This document shows positions 23,184 to 29,840 of a DNA stretch of 30,198 nt, piece after piece. Under the pieces are notes generated by a model that worked only from the letters and a program-made list of their open reading frames with translations, was not told the DNA's origin and made no database searches. A program made the position numbers and the translations under genes. The DNA is from CAUJIW01 sp963205175 (GTDB taxonomy: Bacteria > Pseudomonadota > Alphaproteobacteria > Sphingomonadales > Sphingomonadaceae), in the NCBI GenBank assembly GCA_041060555.1, contig JBEUDS010000032.1, one strand, 5' to 3'. The stretch's first letter is position 1. Each line of letters opens with the position of its first letter.

Positions 23184-24455
23184 TTACGCATAGCTGGCGA
23201 CATCGTTGAGCAGGCGGGCGCGCAGCATGGTGCCCTCGGCCTCGTCGAAGGCGGCGCGCCACTCGTAGCGGGCCTCGACCCCGCCGGGGCCGCTGATCGC
23301 GTATTTGCTGCGCGGCAGGAACACCCGCGGCAGCTCGAAGCGCAGGGCATAGCCCTCGGGCATGGTGAGGCCATATTCGAGCGCGACCGGATCGCCATCG
23401 CTCGCCTCGCCCATGAGCGTCGCCCCATCGAAGCGCAGCGCCAGCGTGCCGCTGGCGGTGGCCAGCGTCGGATCGGCGGCATCGATCTTGCCGTCATCGC
23501 GGATCGTGCGGATACGCTCGAGACTGTTGGAGAAGGTGAGACTGCCGCCGGTGACCCCGGCGAGCGGCTGCCCACCGCGGCGCACGAAGCCGCGCGCCTG
23601 GGCGAAGCGCCGCGGCGCCCAGCTGGCGGGCGCGGCATCGACGGTGGTGGCGGAGCGCTCCTCGCCCTGCGCCACCAGCTGCAGGCGGGCATTGGCCGGG
23701 CCGTCCTGGCCGAGCTCGAACTCGATGCTTTCGGCCATGGTGCCGAGATGGCGGAAGAACACCGGGGTGGTGAGCTTGGGATGGCCGATCTCGATCGTGT
23801 GGCTCGGGATCTCGTCGGCCCCGCTCTGCCAGAGGTGCTCATGCCCGCCACCGGTGAGCCGCGGACCCGAGGGCGAAGCATGCGAGGCGGCGATGGTGAA
23901 GGCATTGCCAGAAGGCCCGGCCGTATCGAAGACGATCTCGAGCCGCTGGGTGCTGGCCGGACGGCTGTAGGTGCACTTGCTGATCTCGGGATTGGCCGAG
24001 GCGTTGAGATTGGTGACCAGCTGGTCGATGGTCTGGGTCACGGTCGCCTGGATCTGGGTCTGCAGCGCCCCCGGCGTGCCGGTGACGAAGGTCCACACCA
24101 CCCCGTTGAGCGTGATCGTCTGCCCCGCGGCAGGGTTGGCGGCGAAGGTGATCGATCCGCGCGCGGCCACATTGCTGGTGACGGGCAGGCCGAACAGCGC
24201 GGTCAGCCAGAAGCCGGTGCCGCGCAGGTCGATCGGCACATCGATCTGCCCCTCGTCGGTGACGAGGCCGCGCCAGGGATCCTGCGCATTGCGCCCGCGC
24301 CCGAGCAGCGGATCCTCGCCGAGCGGCTGCATCGCGGACAGGTCGGTCGAGCGGAAGTCGAGGCTGCGCCAGCCGCTCGATGGCATCACGCCATAGCTGG
24401 TCTCGCGGGCGATCTTCAGCGTCGCGTCCGCGCCATAGGCACGCAGTTTGGGCAT
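23184..24455 (-). CDS. major tail tube protein
   Basis: A 423-aa protein with the phage tail tube pattern: N-terminal GADATLKIARETSYGVMPSS, then RSTDLS, LLGRGRNAQDPWRG, and PIDLRGTGFWLTALFG. The middle holds a Thr/Val-rich insertion (about 95-175: TITLNGVVWTF ... ATVTQTIDQLVTNLNA) that may be an extra surface domain. Position before the tail chaperone and tape measure fits. It is followed by the chaperone after 15 nt; upstream (24456-24625) is an AT-rich gap shared with the divergent small-gene cassette. Confidence 0.83.
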   Translation of the reverse strand: MPKLRAYGADATLKIARETSYGVMPSSGWRSLDFRSTDLSAMQPLGEDPLLGRGRNAQDPWRGLVTDEGQIDVPIDLRGTGFWLTALFGLPVTSNVAARGSITFAANPAAGQTITLNGVVWTFVTGTPGALQTQIQATVTQTIDQLVTNLNASANPEISKCTYSRPASTQRLEIVFDTAGPSGNAFTIAASHASPSGPRLTGGGHEHLWQSGADEIPSHTIEIGHPKLTTPVFFRHLGTMAESIEFELGQDGPANARLQLVAQGEERSATTVDAAPASWAPRRFAQARGFVRRGGQPLAGVTGGSLTFSNSLERIRTIRDDGKIDAADPTLATASGTLALRFDGATLMGEASDGDPVALEYGLTMPEGYALRFELPRVFLPRSKYAISGPGGVEARYEWRAAFDEAEGTMLRARLLNDVASYA

Positions 24456-24611
24456 GGGTCATCTCCGGCAGGACTGGGGGACGGGAATGCCGCGCGGGCC
24501 ATGCGCGCGCGGGACAGGATTATTGTTCCAAATCATGTGCTTGGTGAGTTGATAAGCAGCGCGGACAGAGCGAACAGGATGACACGCCGCGAGTTGCGGA
24601 CGTGCATCGCA

Positions 24612-24628
24612 AGGGAGACCAAGCCATG
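24612..24628 (+). repeat. 17-nt translation-leader repeat, copy 1
   Basis: AGGGAGACCAAGCCATG, containing the ribosome-binding site and start codon of the first small gene; an identical copy is at 24895-24911 before the second gene. The region 24456-24611 before it has no gene but contains an AT-rich patch (about 24520-24555) likely to hold the cassette promoter; I cannot place -35/-10 boxes with confidence. Confidence 0.75.
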
Positions 24629-24889
24629 AGCCAGACCACCACCGCCCGCCATGAGGCCCGCGCCGACGGGGGGTGCGCCGACGGGGCCCGCCGCAATCAG
24701 CAACAGGCCCTTTCCGCCTTCATCGCCGTCAAGGCCGAGATCGACACGCTGCTGGGCCAGCTGCGGGCGCTGAGCGACGAGCACTTCCATGCCGCGCCCG
24801 AGAGCGTGAACTGGGCCCATGTCGGCAGCATCGCCCACGCCCGCAACCAGCTGCGCGAGGTCGCCCGCTTCCTCGGGATCGAAGGCTGA
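24626..24889 (+). CDS. small unknown cassette protein 1
   Basis: An 87-aa protein starting MSQTTTARHEARADGGCADG, with AGGGAG 9 nt upstream of ATG 24626. The second half is a helical segment (AFIAVKAEIDTLLGQLRALS, then IAHARNQLREVARFLGI). No family is recognised. It is on the strand opposite to the phage late genes and is the first of four small genes read rightward, inserted between the tail tube and tail terminator genes. Confidence 0.65.
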   Translation: MSQTTTARHEARADGGCADGARRNQQQALSAFIAVKAEIDTLLGQLRALSDEHFHAAPESVNWAHVGSIAHARNQLREVARFLGIEG

Positions 24890-24894
24890 GAGGC

Positions 24895-24911
24895 AGGGAG
24901 ACCAAGCCATG
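24895..24911 (+). repeat. 17-nt translation-leader repeat, copy 2
   Basis: Identical to 24612-24628 and again placed exactly over the ribosome-binding site and ATG of a small gene. The flanks differ, so only the translation-initiation region is conserved or was duplicated. Confidence 0.75.
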
Positions 24912-25124
24912 CCCCGCTATGTGGTCACAATCGAAAGCCGTCGCCGCAGCCGCGAGCTTGCGGCTTTCAGCGACCATATCGACGCGCGACGTGCGCTGCA
25001 TGAGGCGCTCGAAGCAGCGTCCGCCTCGTCGCGCCGCACCATCCACGGTCGGGTGACCGACAGCCAGACCGGGGACGTCATCACCCATGGCCGGGCATGG
25101 AATGGCTGGGTCGGGTTCATCTGA
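24909..25124 (+). CDS. small unknown cassette protein 2
   Basis: A 71-aa basic protein starting MPRYVVTIESRRRSRELAAF, followed by a helix (DARRALHEALEAASASS) and a beta-rich C-terminus (GRVTDSQTGDVITHGRAWNG). The initiation region is identical to that of the preceding gene. Its compact alpha/beta look would suit a small DNA- or RNA-interacting protein, but no family is recognised. Second gene of the + strand cassette. Confidence 0.65.
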   Translation: MPRYVVTIESRRRSRELAAFSDHIDARRALHEALEAASASSRRTIHGRVTDSQTGDVITHGRAWNGWVGFI

Positions 25125-25147
25125 CAGGACAGGGAAGGAACAGCATC

Positions 25148-25855
25148 ATGAAACTCTCCGACACGCAGCTCGTGGTGCTCGCCGCAGCCGCGCAGCGCGA
25201 GGATGGCAATCTCCTGCCGCTCCCCGCCAGCCTTTCCGGCGGCCTGCGCGCGCGCAACGCCGCGCGGGTGGTGGAAGCGCTCAAGCGTCGCGGGCTGATC
25301 GCCGAGACCGTCACCAAGAGCTGGGCCAAGGCGGATCCTGCGTGCAACGCCTTCTGGCGCAACGACGAGGACGGCCGCGCCACCCTGCTCCACATCACCC
25401 ACGCAGGCCTTGCCGCGATCGGGATCGCGCCGGAACCGGAACCGGATGGCCCGCAGGAGACCAGCGCCGCGCCCGATGCCGCAGCGCCAACGGCGACTGG
25501 CTGTCCGCACTGCGATGGTGCGGGCCGCCACCGGCATCAGGCCGGCACCGAGCTGGAGCACACCACCCGCTGCCATGTGTGCGATCCCGAACCGGAGACC
25601 GCAACGGTCAACGCCCCGCCTGCCGCTGCGCCGCCGCGCCGCGTTCGCCAAGGCACCAAGCAGGCCGCGCTCATCGCCATGCTCGAGGCGCCCGAAGGCG
25701 CCAGCGTGGCCGAGATCAGCGCCGCGCTGGGCTGGCAGCCCCACACCGTGCGCGCCGCGCTCTCCCATGCGCTCCCCCGCCGCCTCGGCCTTGCCGTCTC
25801 CTCGCAGAAGGAGGAGGGCCGGGGCCGGGTCTATCGTCTGGCAGCGGCAGGCTGA
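25148..25855 (+). CDS. DUF3489 winged-helix-like protein with Cys4 motif
   Basis: A 235-aa protein. Residues 1-90 (MKLSDTQLVVLAAAAQREDG ... ALKRRGLIAE ... LHITHAGLAAIG) resemble a winged-helix domain. The middle has CPHC and CHVC about 25 residues apart, a possible zinc ribbon. The C-terminus (TKQAALIAMLEAPEGASVAE ... VSSQKEEGRGRVYRL) is the DUF3489 domain, a second helix-turn-helix-like unit. The whole looks like a DNA-binding regulator. AGGGAAGGA precedes ATG 25148. DUF3489 genes are common in sphingomonad mobile regions; the target is unknown. Confidence 0.8.
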   Translation: MKLSDTQLVVLAAAAQREDGNLLPLPASLSGGLRARNAARVVEALKRRGLIAETVTKSWAKADPACNAFWRNDEDGRATLLHITHAGLAAIGIAPEPEPDGPQETSAAPDAAAPTATGCPHCDGAGRHRHQAGTELEHTTRCHVCDPEPETATVNAPPAAAPPRRVRQGTKQAALIAMLEAPEGASVAEISAALGWQPHTVRAALSHALPRRLGLAVSSQKEEGRGRVYRLAAAG

Positions 25856-25858
25856 GCC

Positions 25859-26053
25859 ATGGCCAAGGCCAAGCTGCACGACCGTCTGCTCGCCGCTCTC
25901 CTCGCCGCGGGCGAGCGCCGTGTGCCCGAAGCGGCCACGCAGCGCACCACCGTGCCCACCTGCAGCCATCCCAAGGCGCCGCAGGGCTGGCACTACCACG
26001 TCGGCCACGCCGGGGCCCTGCGCGTCGGTCCCACCGCCAGCGCCAGCCGCTAG
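25859..26053 (+). CDS. small unknown cassette protein 4
   Basis: A 64-aa protein that begins 3 nt after the DUF3489 stop: MAKAKLHDRLLAALLAAGER, then a His/Cys-bearing tail (PTCSHPKAPQGWHYHVGHAG). GAGG-type sequences in the end of the preceding gene may serve as ribosome-binding site. Tight spacing supports co-translation. No family recognised. The following 26054-26173 is gene-free and carries the HigBA control region. Confidence 0.55.
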   Translation: MAKAKLHDRLLAALLAAGERRVPEAATQRTTVPTCSHPKAPQGWHYHVGHAGALRVGPTASASR

Positions 26054-26138
26054 GGCGAGCGAGACGCTCAGGGAGACGCTGCTCGGGATCGTGCGGCTGA
26101 AGCAGGTGGACTCCGACGGGCTGACTCGACAAGCCTGA

Positions 26139-26164
26139 CTTGACATGTCAAGCAAGGCTTGACA
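26139..26164 (+). promoter_or_regulatory. higBA operator: palindrome plus half-site repeat
   Basis: A perfect 14-bp palindrome CTTGACATGTCAAG (26139-26152) is followed by a third half-site CTTGACA (26158-26164), 19 bases from the first. TTGACA within it is also a perfect -35 hexamer, although no good -10 is seen at 17 bases. The site lies 10-35 nt before higB and is a likely HigA binding site. Confidence 0.6.
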
Positions 26165-26173
26165 GGGTGGGTC

Positions 26174-26458
26174 ATGGAGATCGAAAGCATCGTCCACAAG
26201 GGCCTTCGCCGTTTTTTCGAGACGGGCGATCCCAAGGGCCTTGTCGGCGATGTCGCGCGGATCCGGCGGATGCTCGCCTTCATCGATGCTGCGGCAAGCT
26301 TCGAAGAACTGGCGCTTCCGCCCAATTTCGGGTTGCATCCGCTCAGCGGCGACAAGGCCGGACGCTGGGCCATGAGCGTGACCCGCAACTGGCGGCTGAC
26401 CTTTGTGAAGCGCGATGCCTACACCATCGCCGAAGTCGATCTGGAGGATTACCACTGA
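26174..26458 (+). CDS. higB: HigB/RelE-family toxin
   Basis: A 94-aa protein of the HigB family: HKGLRRFFETGDPKGL at the N-terminus, PPNFGLHPLSGDKAGRWAMS, then RNWRLTFV and a C-terminal VDLEDYH, matching the conserved pattern of HigB (G-W-R-F ... DYH). HigB is a ribosome-dependent mRNA interferase. ATG 26174 gives the usual length; a TTG at 26159 would add five residues and overlap the operator. Toxin-first order is typical of higBA. The stop overlaps the antitoxin start by 1 nt (TGATG). Confidence 0.88.
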   Translation: MEIESIVHKGLRRFFETGDPKGLVGDVARIRRMLAFIDAAASFEELALPPNFGLHPLSGDKAGRWAMSVTRNWRLTFVKRDAYTIAEVDLEDYH

Positions 26459-26760
26459 TGGCGCTTTCCATGCATCCCTCCTTGGCGGTTCATCCCGGCG
26501 AATGGCTGCGGCACGAGGTGCTCACGCCTTACGGGGTGAGCATCAATCGGCTGGCGCGCAGCTTCCATGTCTCGCGCCAGGCGCTGAGCAGCCTGCTCAA
26601 CGGGCGGGCCGCGCTGTCGGCCGAGATGGCGATCCGCTTCGAGAAGGCCTTCGGTATCCGGGCCGAGACGCTCATGCGCATGCAGACGGCTCACGACATG
26701 GCGCGTGCCCGCGCACGGGCCGACGAGATCGTGGTCGAGGACCTGCGCCCCGCGGCCTGA
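26458..26760 (+). CDS. higA: HigA-family XRE antitoxin
   Basis: A 100-aa protein with HPGEWLRHEVLTPYGVSINR, the helix-turn-helix LARSFHVSRQALSSLLNGRA (about 32-51) and SAEMAIRFEKAFG, all standard HigA. The start is ATG 26458; the longer open frame from 26140 overlaps higB and is not used. It neutralises HigB and probably represses through the palindrome at 26139-26152. A hairpin terminator follows at 26833. Confidence 0.88.
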   Translation: MALSMHPSLAVHPGEWLRHEVLTPYGVSINRLARSFHVSRQALSSLLNGRAALSAEMAIRFEKAFGIRAETLMRMQTAHDMARARARADEIVVEDLRPAA

Positions 26761-26832
26761 TCGCTCATGGACGTTGCCGGGACATTGCCTTATGACGCCG
26801 CCGCACCTCCGGTGGTTTCGACCGCTGGGCGC

Positions 26833-26860
26833 GGGGCCTCTTCGGGAGGCCCCTGCTTTT
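26833..26860 (+). terminator. intrinsic terminator after higBA
   Basis: Stem GGGGCCTC (26833-26840) and GAGGCCCC (26846-26853), loop TTCGG, followed by TGCTTTT. It ends rightward transcription of higBA about 50 nt before the stop of the convergent phage gene, insulating the late operon. Confidence 0.7.
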
Positions 26861-26909
26861 CGGGCCTCATGACGCGCCCATTCTGCCCAATTGCCTGACC
26901 GTCTGCCGC

Positions 26910-27341
26910 TCAGCCGCCGAGCGGATCGCTGACCAGATATTCGGCGGTCAGCACGATCCTCGCGCTGAGCAGCGGTGCGGCGCCCTCGATGGCCAGCACG
27001 CCGATCTCCGGGGCGGAGGGGACGAGCGTCTCGGCCAGCCCGCCGAGCGTCTCGTCTGCCGTGAGCGCGGCGCCGATCGCGCCAAGCAGGGCATCGAGCC
27101 CCGCCTCGCCGCCGCCACCGGCAGGCTGGGACATATAGGCCTCGAGCTCGATGCGGTGGCGGTACCATTCGCGCCGCGGGTTCAGCGTCACCTCGGGCTC
27201 GCCGGGCTCGCCGTCGCGCAGGATGACGAGCCCCTCTGCCGGCACCTTCTCCGGTAGTGCGGCATTGCGCCGCACCGGCGCTGACAGCCGAGCGCCGAGC
27301 TGCGCGGCGAGCGCGGCAAGGATGGCCTCCCGCTTCGACAT
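26910..27341 (-). CDS. tail terminator / minor tail protein candidate
   Basis: A 143-aa protein starting MSKREAILAALAAQLGARLS at ATG 27341. The pattern (short N-terminal helix, VILRDGEPGEPEVTLNPRRE, YRHRIELEAYM, and a C-terminal VLTAEYLVSDPLGG) is that of tail terminator or tail completion proteins of siphophages (lambda gpU-like position). It lies between DUF6441 and the tail tube gene. The HigBA and small-gene cassettes separate it from the tail tube. A 19-nt gap precedes it. Confidence 0.7.
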   Translation of the reverse strand: MSKREAILAALAAQLGARLSAPVRRNAALPEKVPAEGLVILRDGEPGEPEVTLNPRREWYRHRIELEAYMSQPAGGGGEAGLDALLGAIGAALTADETLGGLAETLVPSAPEIGVLAIEGAAPLLSARIVLTAEYLVSDPLGG

Positions 27342-27360
27342 GGCATCTTCCCGATCGTCG

Positions 27361-28002
27361 TCAGTTCCAGCGCCGCACGATGCGGTCCTCGAGCCGGGCG
27401 ATCCAGCGCTCGGCCGCGCCGCCCACATCGAGCCGTTTGCTGAGGCGCACCTGCGGCACCAGCACGAACAGCACCACGCTCACCAGTCCGTGACCGGTGC
27501 GCATCGCCGTAGTACTCGCGCGGGCATAGCCGCCGCGCCGGCCGCTGCGCGCGCGCAGGTTCTCGCCGACCAGCAGCGCCGGCCGGCCCGCTCGTCCCGG
27601 CACGAAGCGCAGGGGCTGGCCCATGCGCTGCTCCCACAGCCGCGGGGTCAGCCGCCGCCCGCCGGCACGCATCGCCCTGGCCGCCTCGGTCGGAATGGCA
27701 AGGAAGGTGGCATGCCGCGCGCGGATCAGCGCGCCCTCGGCATGGCCGCGGATGATCAGCGGCGCCTTCGACCACACCAGCCCCGCCGCCCCGAGGCTCG
27801 CCTCGCCCTTGGGCCAGACCTGTCCGCGCCAGGTGCGCGCCAGCCGCGTTCCCAGCCCCGCGCCTGTCACCTGCGCGCGCAGCTCGTCCTTGAGCCCGCC
27901 GGTCGCCTCGGCGACGGCGCCGCTCACCGCCTGCTCGGCCGCGGCGACCTCCTCGGCCATGATCTGCCTGAGATCGCCGATGGTGGTAAGCTCAAGCCTC
28001 AT
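27361..28002 (-). CDS. DUF6441-type head-tail / minor tail protein
   Basis: A 213-aa basic protein starting MRLELTTIGDLRQIMAEEVA at ATG 28002 (ATGA overlap with the upstream gene). It has the pattern GTRLARTWRGQVWPKG, GAAGLVWSKAPLIIRGHAEG and LLVGENLRA, which I associate with the DUF6441 family found in alphaproteobacterial prophages between head-tail joining and tail genes. It is probably a neck or tail-completion (HK97 gp10-like) protein; function inferred from position. Confidence 0.72.
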   Translation of the reverse strand: MRLELTTIGDLRQIMAEEVAAAEQAVSGAVAEATGGLKDELRAQVTGAGLGTRLARTWRGQVWPKGEASLGAAGLVWSKAPLIIRGHAEGALIRARHATFLAIPTEAARAMRAGGRRLTPRLWEQRMGQPLRFVPGRAGRPALLVGENLRARSGRRGGYARASTTAMRTGHGLVSVVLFVLVPQVRLSKRLDVGGAAERWIARLEDRIVRRWN

Positions 28003-28313
28003 GGCCCGCGCAGCTCCGCCGTCCAGACGAGGCGCTCGGCATCGCCGAGCGGTTCGCCCTGCACGATCCACGTCTCGCCTGCGACTTCGATCGTGTCGCC
28101 GGCAGAAAGCAGCGGCACCTCGGCCATGCGCAGATCGGCAAGCGCGGTCGGCGCGTGCAGGCGGGTCTCGCCCCAGCCAACCACCCGGTCGGGACGGCGC
28201 AGCACCACCCGCACCGGCACAGGCGCACCGCTGCCGCCCGCCCGCCAGAGGCCATCGCGCGCAAGGTTGGGATCGGCGAAGAGATCGTCGATGGCCTCCG
28301 CGAAGGGGCTCAT
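27999..28313 (-). CDS. head-tail joining protein
   Basis: A 104-aa protein starting MSPFAEAIDDLFADPNLARD at ATG 28313. The end (SAGDTIEVAGETWIVQGEPLGDAERLVWTAEL) is a beta-rich closure typical of phage head-tail joining proteins (lambda FII-like family). It lies 2 nt from the capsid stop and overlaps the next gene by 4 nt, the expected site for a neck protein. Confidence 0.78.
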   Translation of the reverse strand: MSPFAEAIDDLFADPNLARDGLWRAGGSGAPVPVRVVLRRPDRVVGWGETRLHAPTALADLRMAEVPLLSAGDTIEVAGETWIVQGEPLGDAERLVWTAELRGP

Positions 28314-28315
28314 GC

Positions 28316-29338
28316 TCAGTTGCTCGAGAAGATGCGCACCGCGAGCCGCGGGCGCTTGTTGACAGGCAGGATCGACGCCTCGGTCTTGACCTCGATCGCA
28401 CTGCCATCGGGCCGGGCGATCTGCCGCGCGTAGATGGGCAAGCCGACCGTATTCACGGTCTCGATCAGGTTGGCAGGCGCACCGTAGGTGACGAAAGTGT
28501 CGAGCGTGCCAAGCGGGAAGGCGATGCCTTCGCCGGAGGGGATCAGCGTTTCCGTTGCGCCGGTCGAGAGGGTGACGGTGGCATTGTACTCCTCGAACAC
28601 GATCCCGGCGAAGGGGAAGCGCCGGCGCGTGTCCTCGCGCAGCGGCTGCGCCCCGGTCGAGGAATAGTACTTGTAGGCCTCCTCGACCTTGGCGTGACCG
28701 ATCAGCCTGTCGAAGAACTCAGGACTGACGAGCGCGAGCACACCGGTCATGGTCTCGCCCTTGAGCTCGGTCTCGATCTTCCTGAGCACGTCGCGCACCT
28801 TGCCCTGGACCTGGGTGCCGGCGGTGCCGAGCAGGAAGTCCGTCTCCTGCTGCGCCAGCCCGAACTCGGTGAAGTAGTTGTAGAGCGTGGTGCCGGCGCC
28901 ATCCCTGACGATGCCGCGCAGCGCGTTGACCTCCATGTACTCGCGCGTCTGGGCGTGCTTGACCCGCATGCGGGTGAGCTTGCGCTCCATGAGGGTGGCG
29001 AGCGGATCGGCGGCGTCGGCGACGCCGAAACCGCGCACGCCCTGGATATCCTGCGGCGTGATCACGTCGTCGTGCGGGATCCAGGGCACCGTGAAGGAGC
29101 GCATGGAGCGCGTGTCGCGATTGGCGACGGTGGCGGGACCGCCCAGCGGCACGGTGGGCAGGAGGTTGAGCACGCCCTCGGCCTGCTCGATGACGACGGA
29201 GCGCTGGGTGATGCCATCGAAGCGGAACAGGCCCATCTGCCCGAGCCGGGTGTAGACATTGGGCAGGATGTTGATGGCCTGGGTCATCTCGGCGAGCGAG
29301 TAGCCGCCCGCGTCGAACGGGTTGATCATGGCGACCAT
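28316..29338 (-). CDS. major capsid protein, lambda gpE family
   Basis: A 340-aa protein of the phage major capsid protein E family: NPFDAGGYSLAEMTQAINIL, then GLFRFDGITQRSVVIEQAEG, VPWIPHDDVITPQDIQGVRG, and the C-terminal ASILPVNKRPRLAVRIFSS. These are all characteristic of gpE-type HK97-fold shells. AAGGAG lies 10 nt before ATG 29338; ATG 29329 is an alternative that would begin MINPFD. The gene follows the decoration protein but a strong terminator-like hairpin lies between them. Confidence 0.9.
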   Translation of the reverse strand: MVAMINPFDAGGYSLAEMTQAINILPNVYTRLGQMGLFRFDGITQRSVVIEQAEGVLNLLPTVPLGGPATVANRDTRSMRSFTVPWIPHDDVITPQDIQGVRGFGVADAADPLATLMERKLTRMRVKHAQTREYMEVNALRGIVRDGAGTTLYNYFTEFGLAQQETDFLLGTAGTQVQGKVRDVLRKIETELKGETMTGVLALVSPEFFDRLIGHAKVEEAYKYYSSTGAQPLREDTRRRFPFAGIVFEEYNATVTLSTGATETLIPSGEGIAFPLGTLDTFVTYGAPANLIETVNTVGLPIYARQIARPDGSAIEVKTEASILPVNKRPRLAVRIFSSN

Positions 29339-29371
29339 GGGGTCGGGTCTCCTTGGGATTGAACGGGCATG

Positions 29372-29403
29372 AAAAAGGCCCCGAAGGCGGACGCCTCGGA
29401 GCC
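29372..29403 (-). terminator. intrinsic terminator-like hairpin between decoration and capsid genes
   Basis: On the minus strand an 11-bp stem with one bulge (arms about 29403-29393 and 29388-29377, loop GTCC) is followed directly by TTTTT (29376-29372). It is a good intrinsic terminator pointing along the late operon, before the capsid ribosome-binding site. Confidence 0.7.
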
Positions 29404-29433
29404 GGTCAGAGAGTCAGAGGGGAAACGTGAAGA

Positions 29434-29823
29434 TCAGGCGGTGTCGCGCGGCACGATGCCCGCAGAACTCAGTTCGGCGTGTTTGGCGGCCGCCTTGGCC
29501 GCGTCATCGACGGAGGCGTCGAAGACGAGCGCCGCCCTGGAAACGATCGCGGGCCCGCGGGCGATGACGAGGCCGGTCCTGTCACCGGCCGTGGCGTCGA
29601 CCGCCTCGGTCAGAACGGCGCTTGCGACTTCCGCGCCCTCGTCACCGACAACCTGGGCCGCCGGCGCAAGTCGGTACTTGCCTGAGGCGGTGATCCGCCC
29701 GAGCACGGAACCGAGTGCATAGCTCGTTCCGGCCTTGAGCGTGACGGTCTCGCGGCAGTAGCTCGCGTTGAGCTCGTATTTGAGCAGGTCGCCGAGGGTC
29801 GGCGACATGGTGAGAACGGTCAT
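29434..29823 (-). CDS. head decoration protein, lambda gpD family
   Basis: A 129-aa protein with the decoration-protein pattern: LGDLLKYELNASYCRETVTL, AGTSYALGSVLGRITASGKY, and VLTEAVDATAGDRTGLVIAR GP-type strands. AAGGAGGATCATC precedes ATG 29823. gpD trimers lock the expanded capsid. It sits between the protease and the capsid gene as in lambda (C-D-E order). Confidence 0.88.
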   Translation of the reverse strand: MTVLTMSPTLGDLLKYELNASYCRETVTLKAGTSYALGSVLGRITASGKYRLAPAAQVVGDEGAEVASAVLTEAVDATAGDRTGLVIARGPAIVSRAALVFDASVDDAAKAAAKHAELSSAGIVPRDTA

Positions 29824-29840
29824 GATGATCCTCCTTGTCG

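Noticed and set aside
22504..23262. Separate 252-codon gene in the -1 frame of the chaperone
   Set aside because: Its first half lies inside the tail tube end and chaperone without a ribosome-binding site and reads as shadow; only the part after the slippery site looks like protein.
22815..24629. Long + strand frame (604 codons)
   Set aside because: Antisense to the tail tube and chaperone genes, with shadow-type composition.
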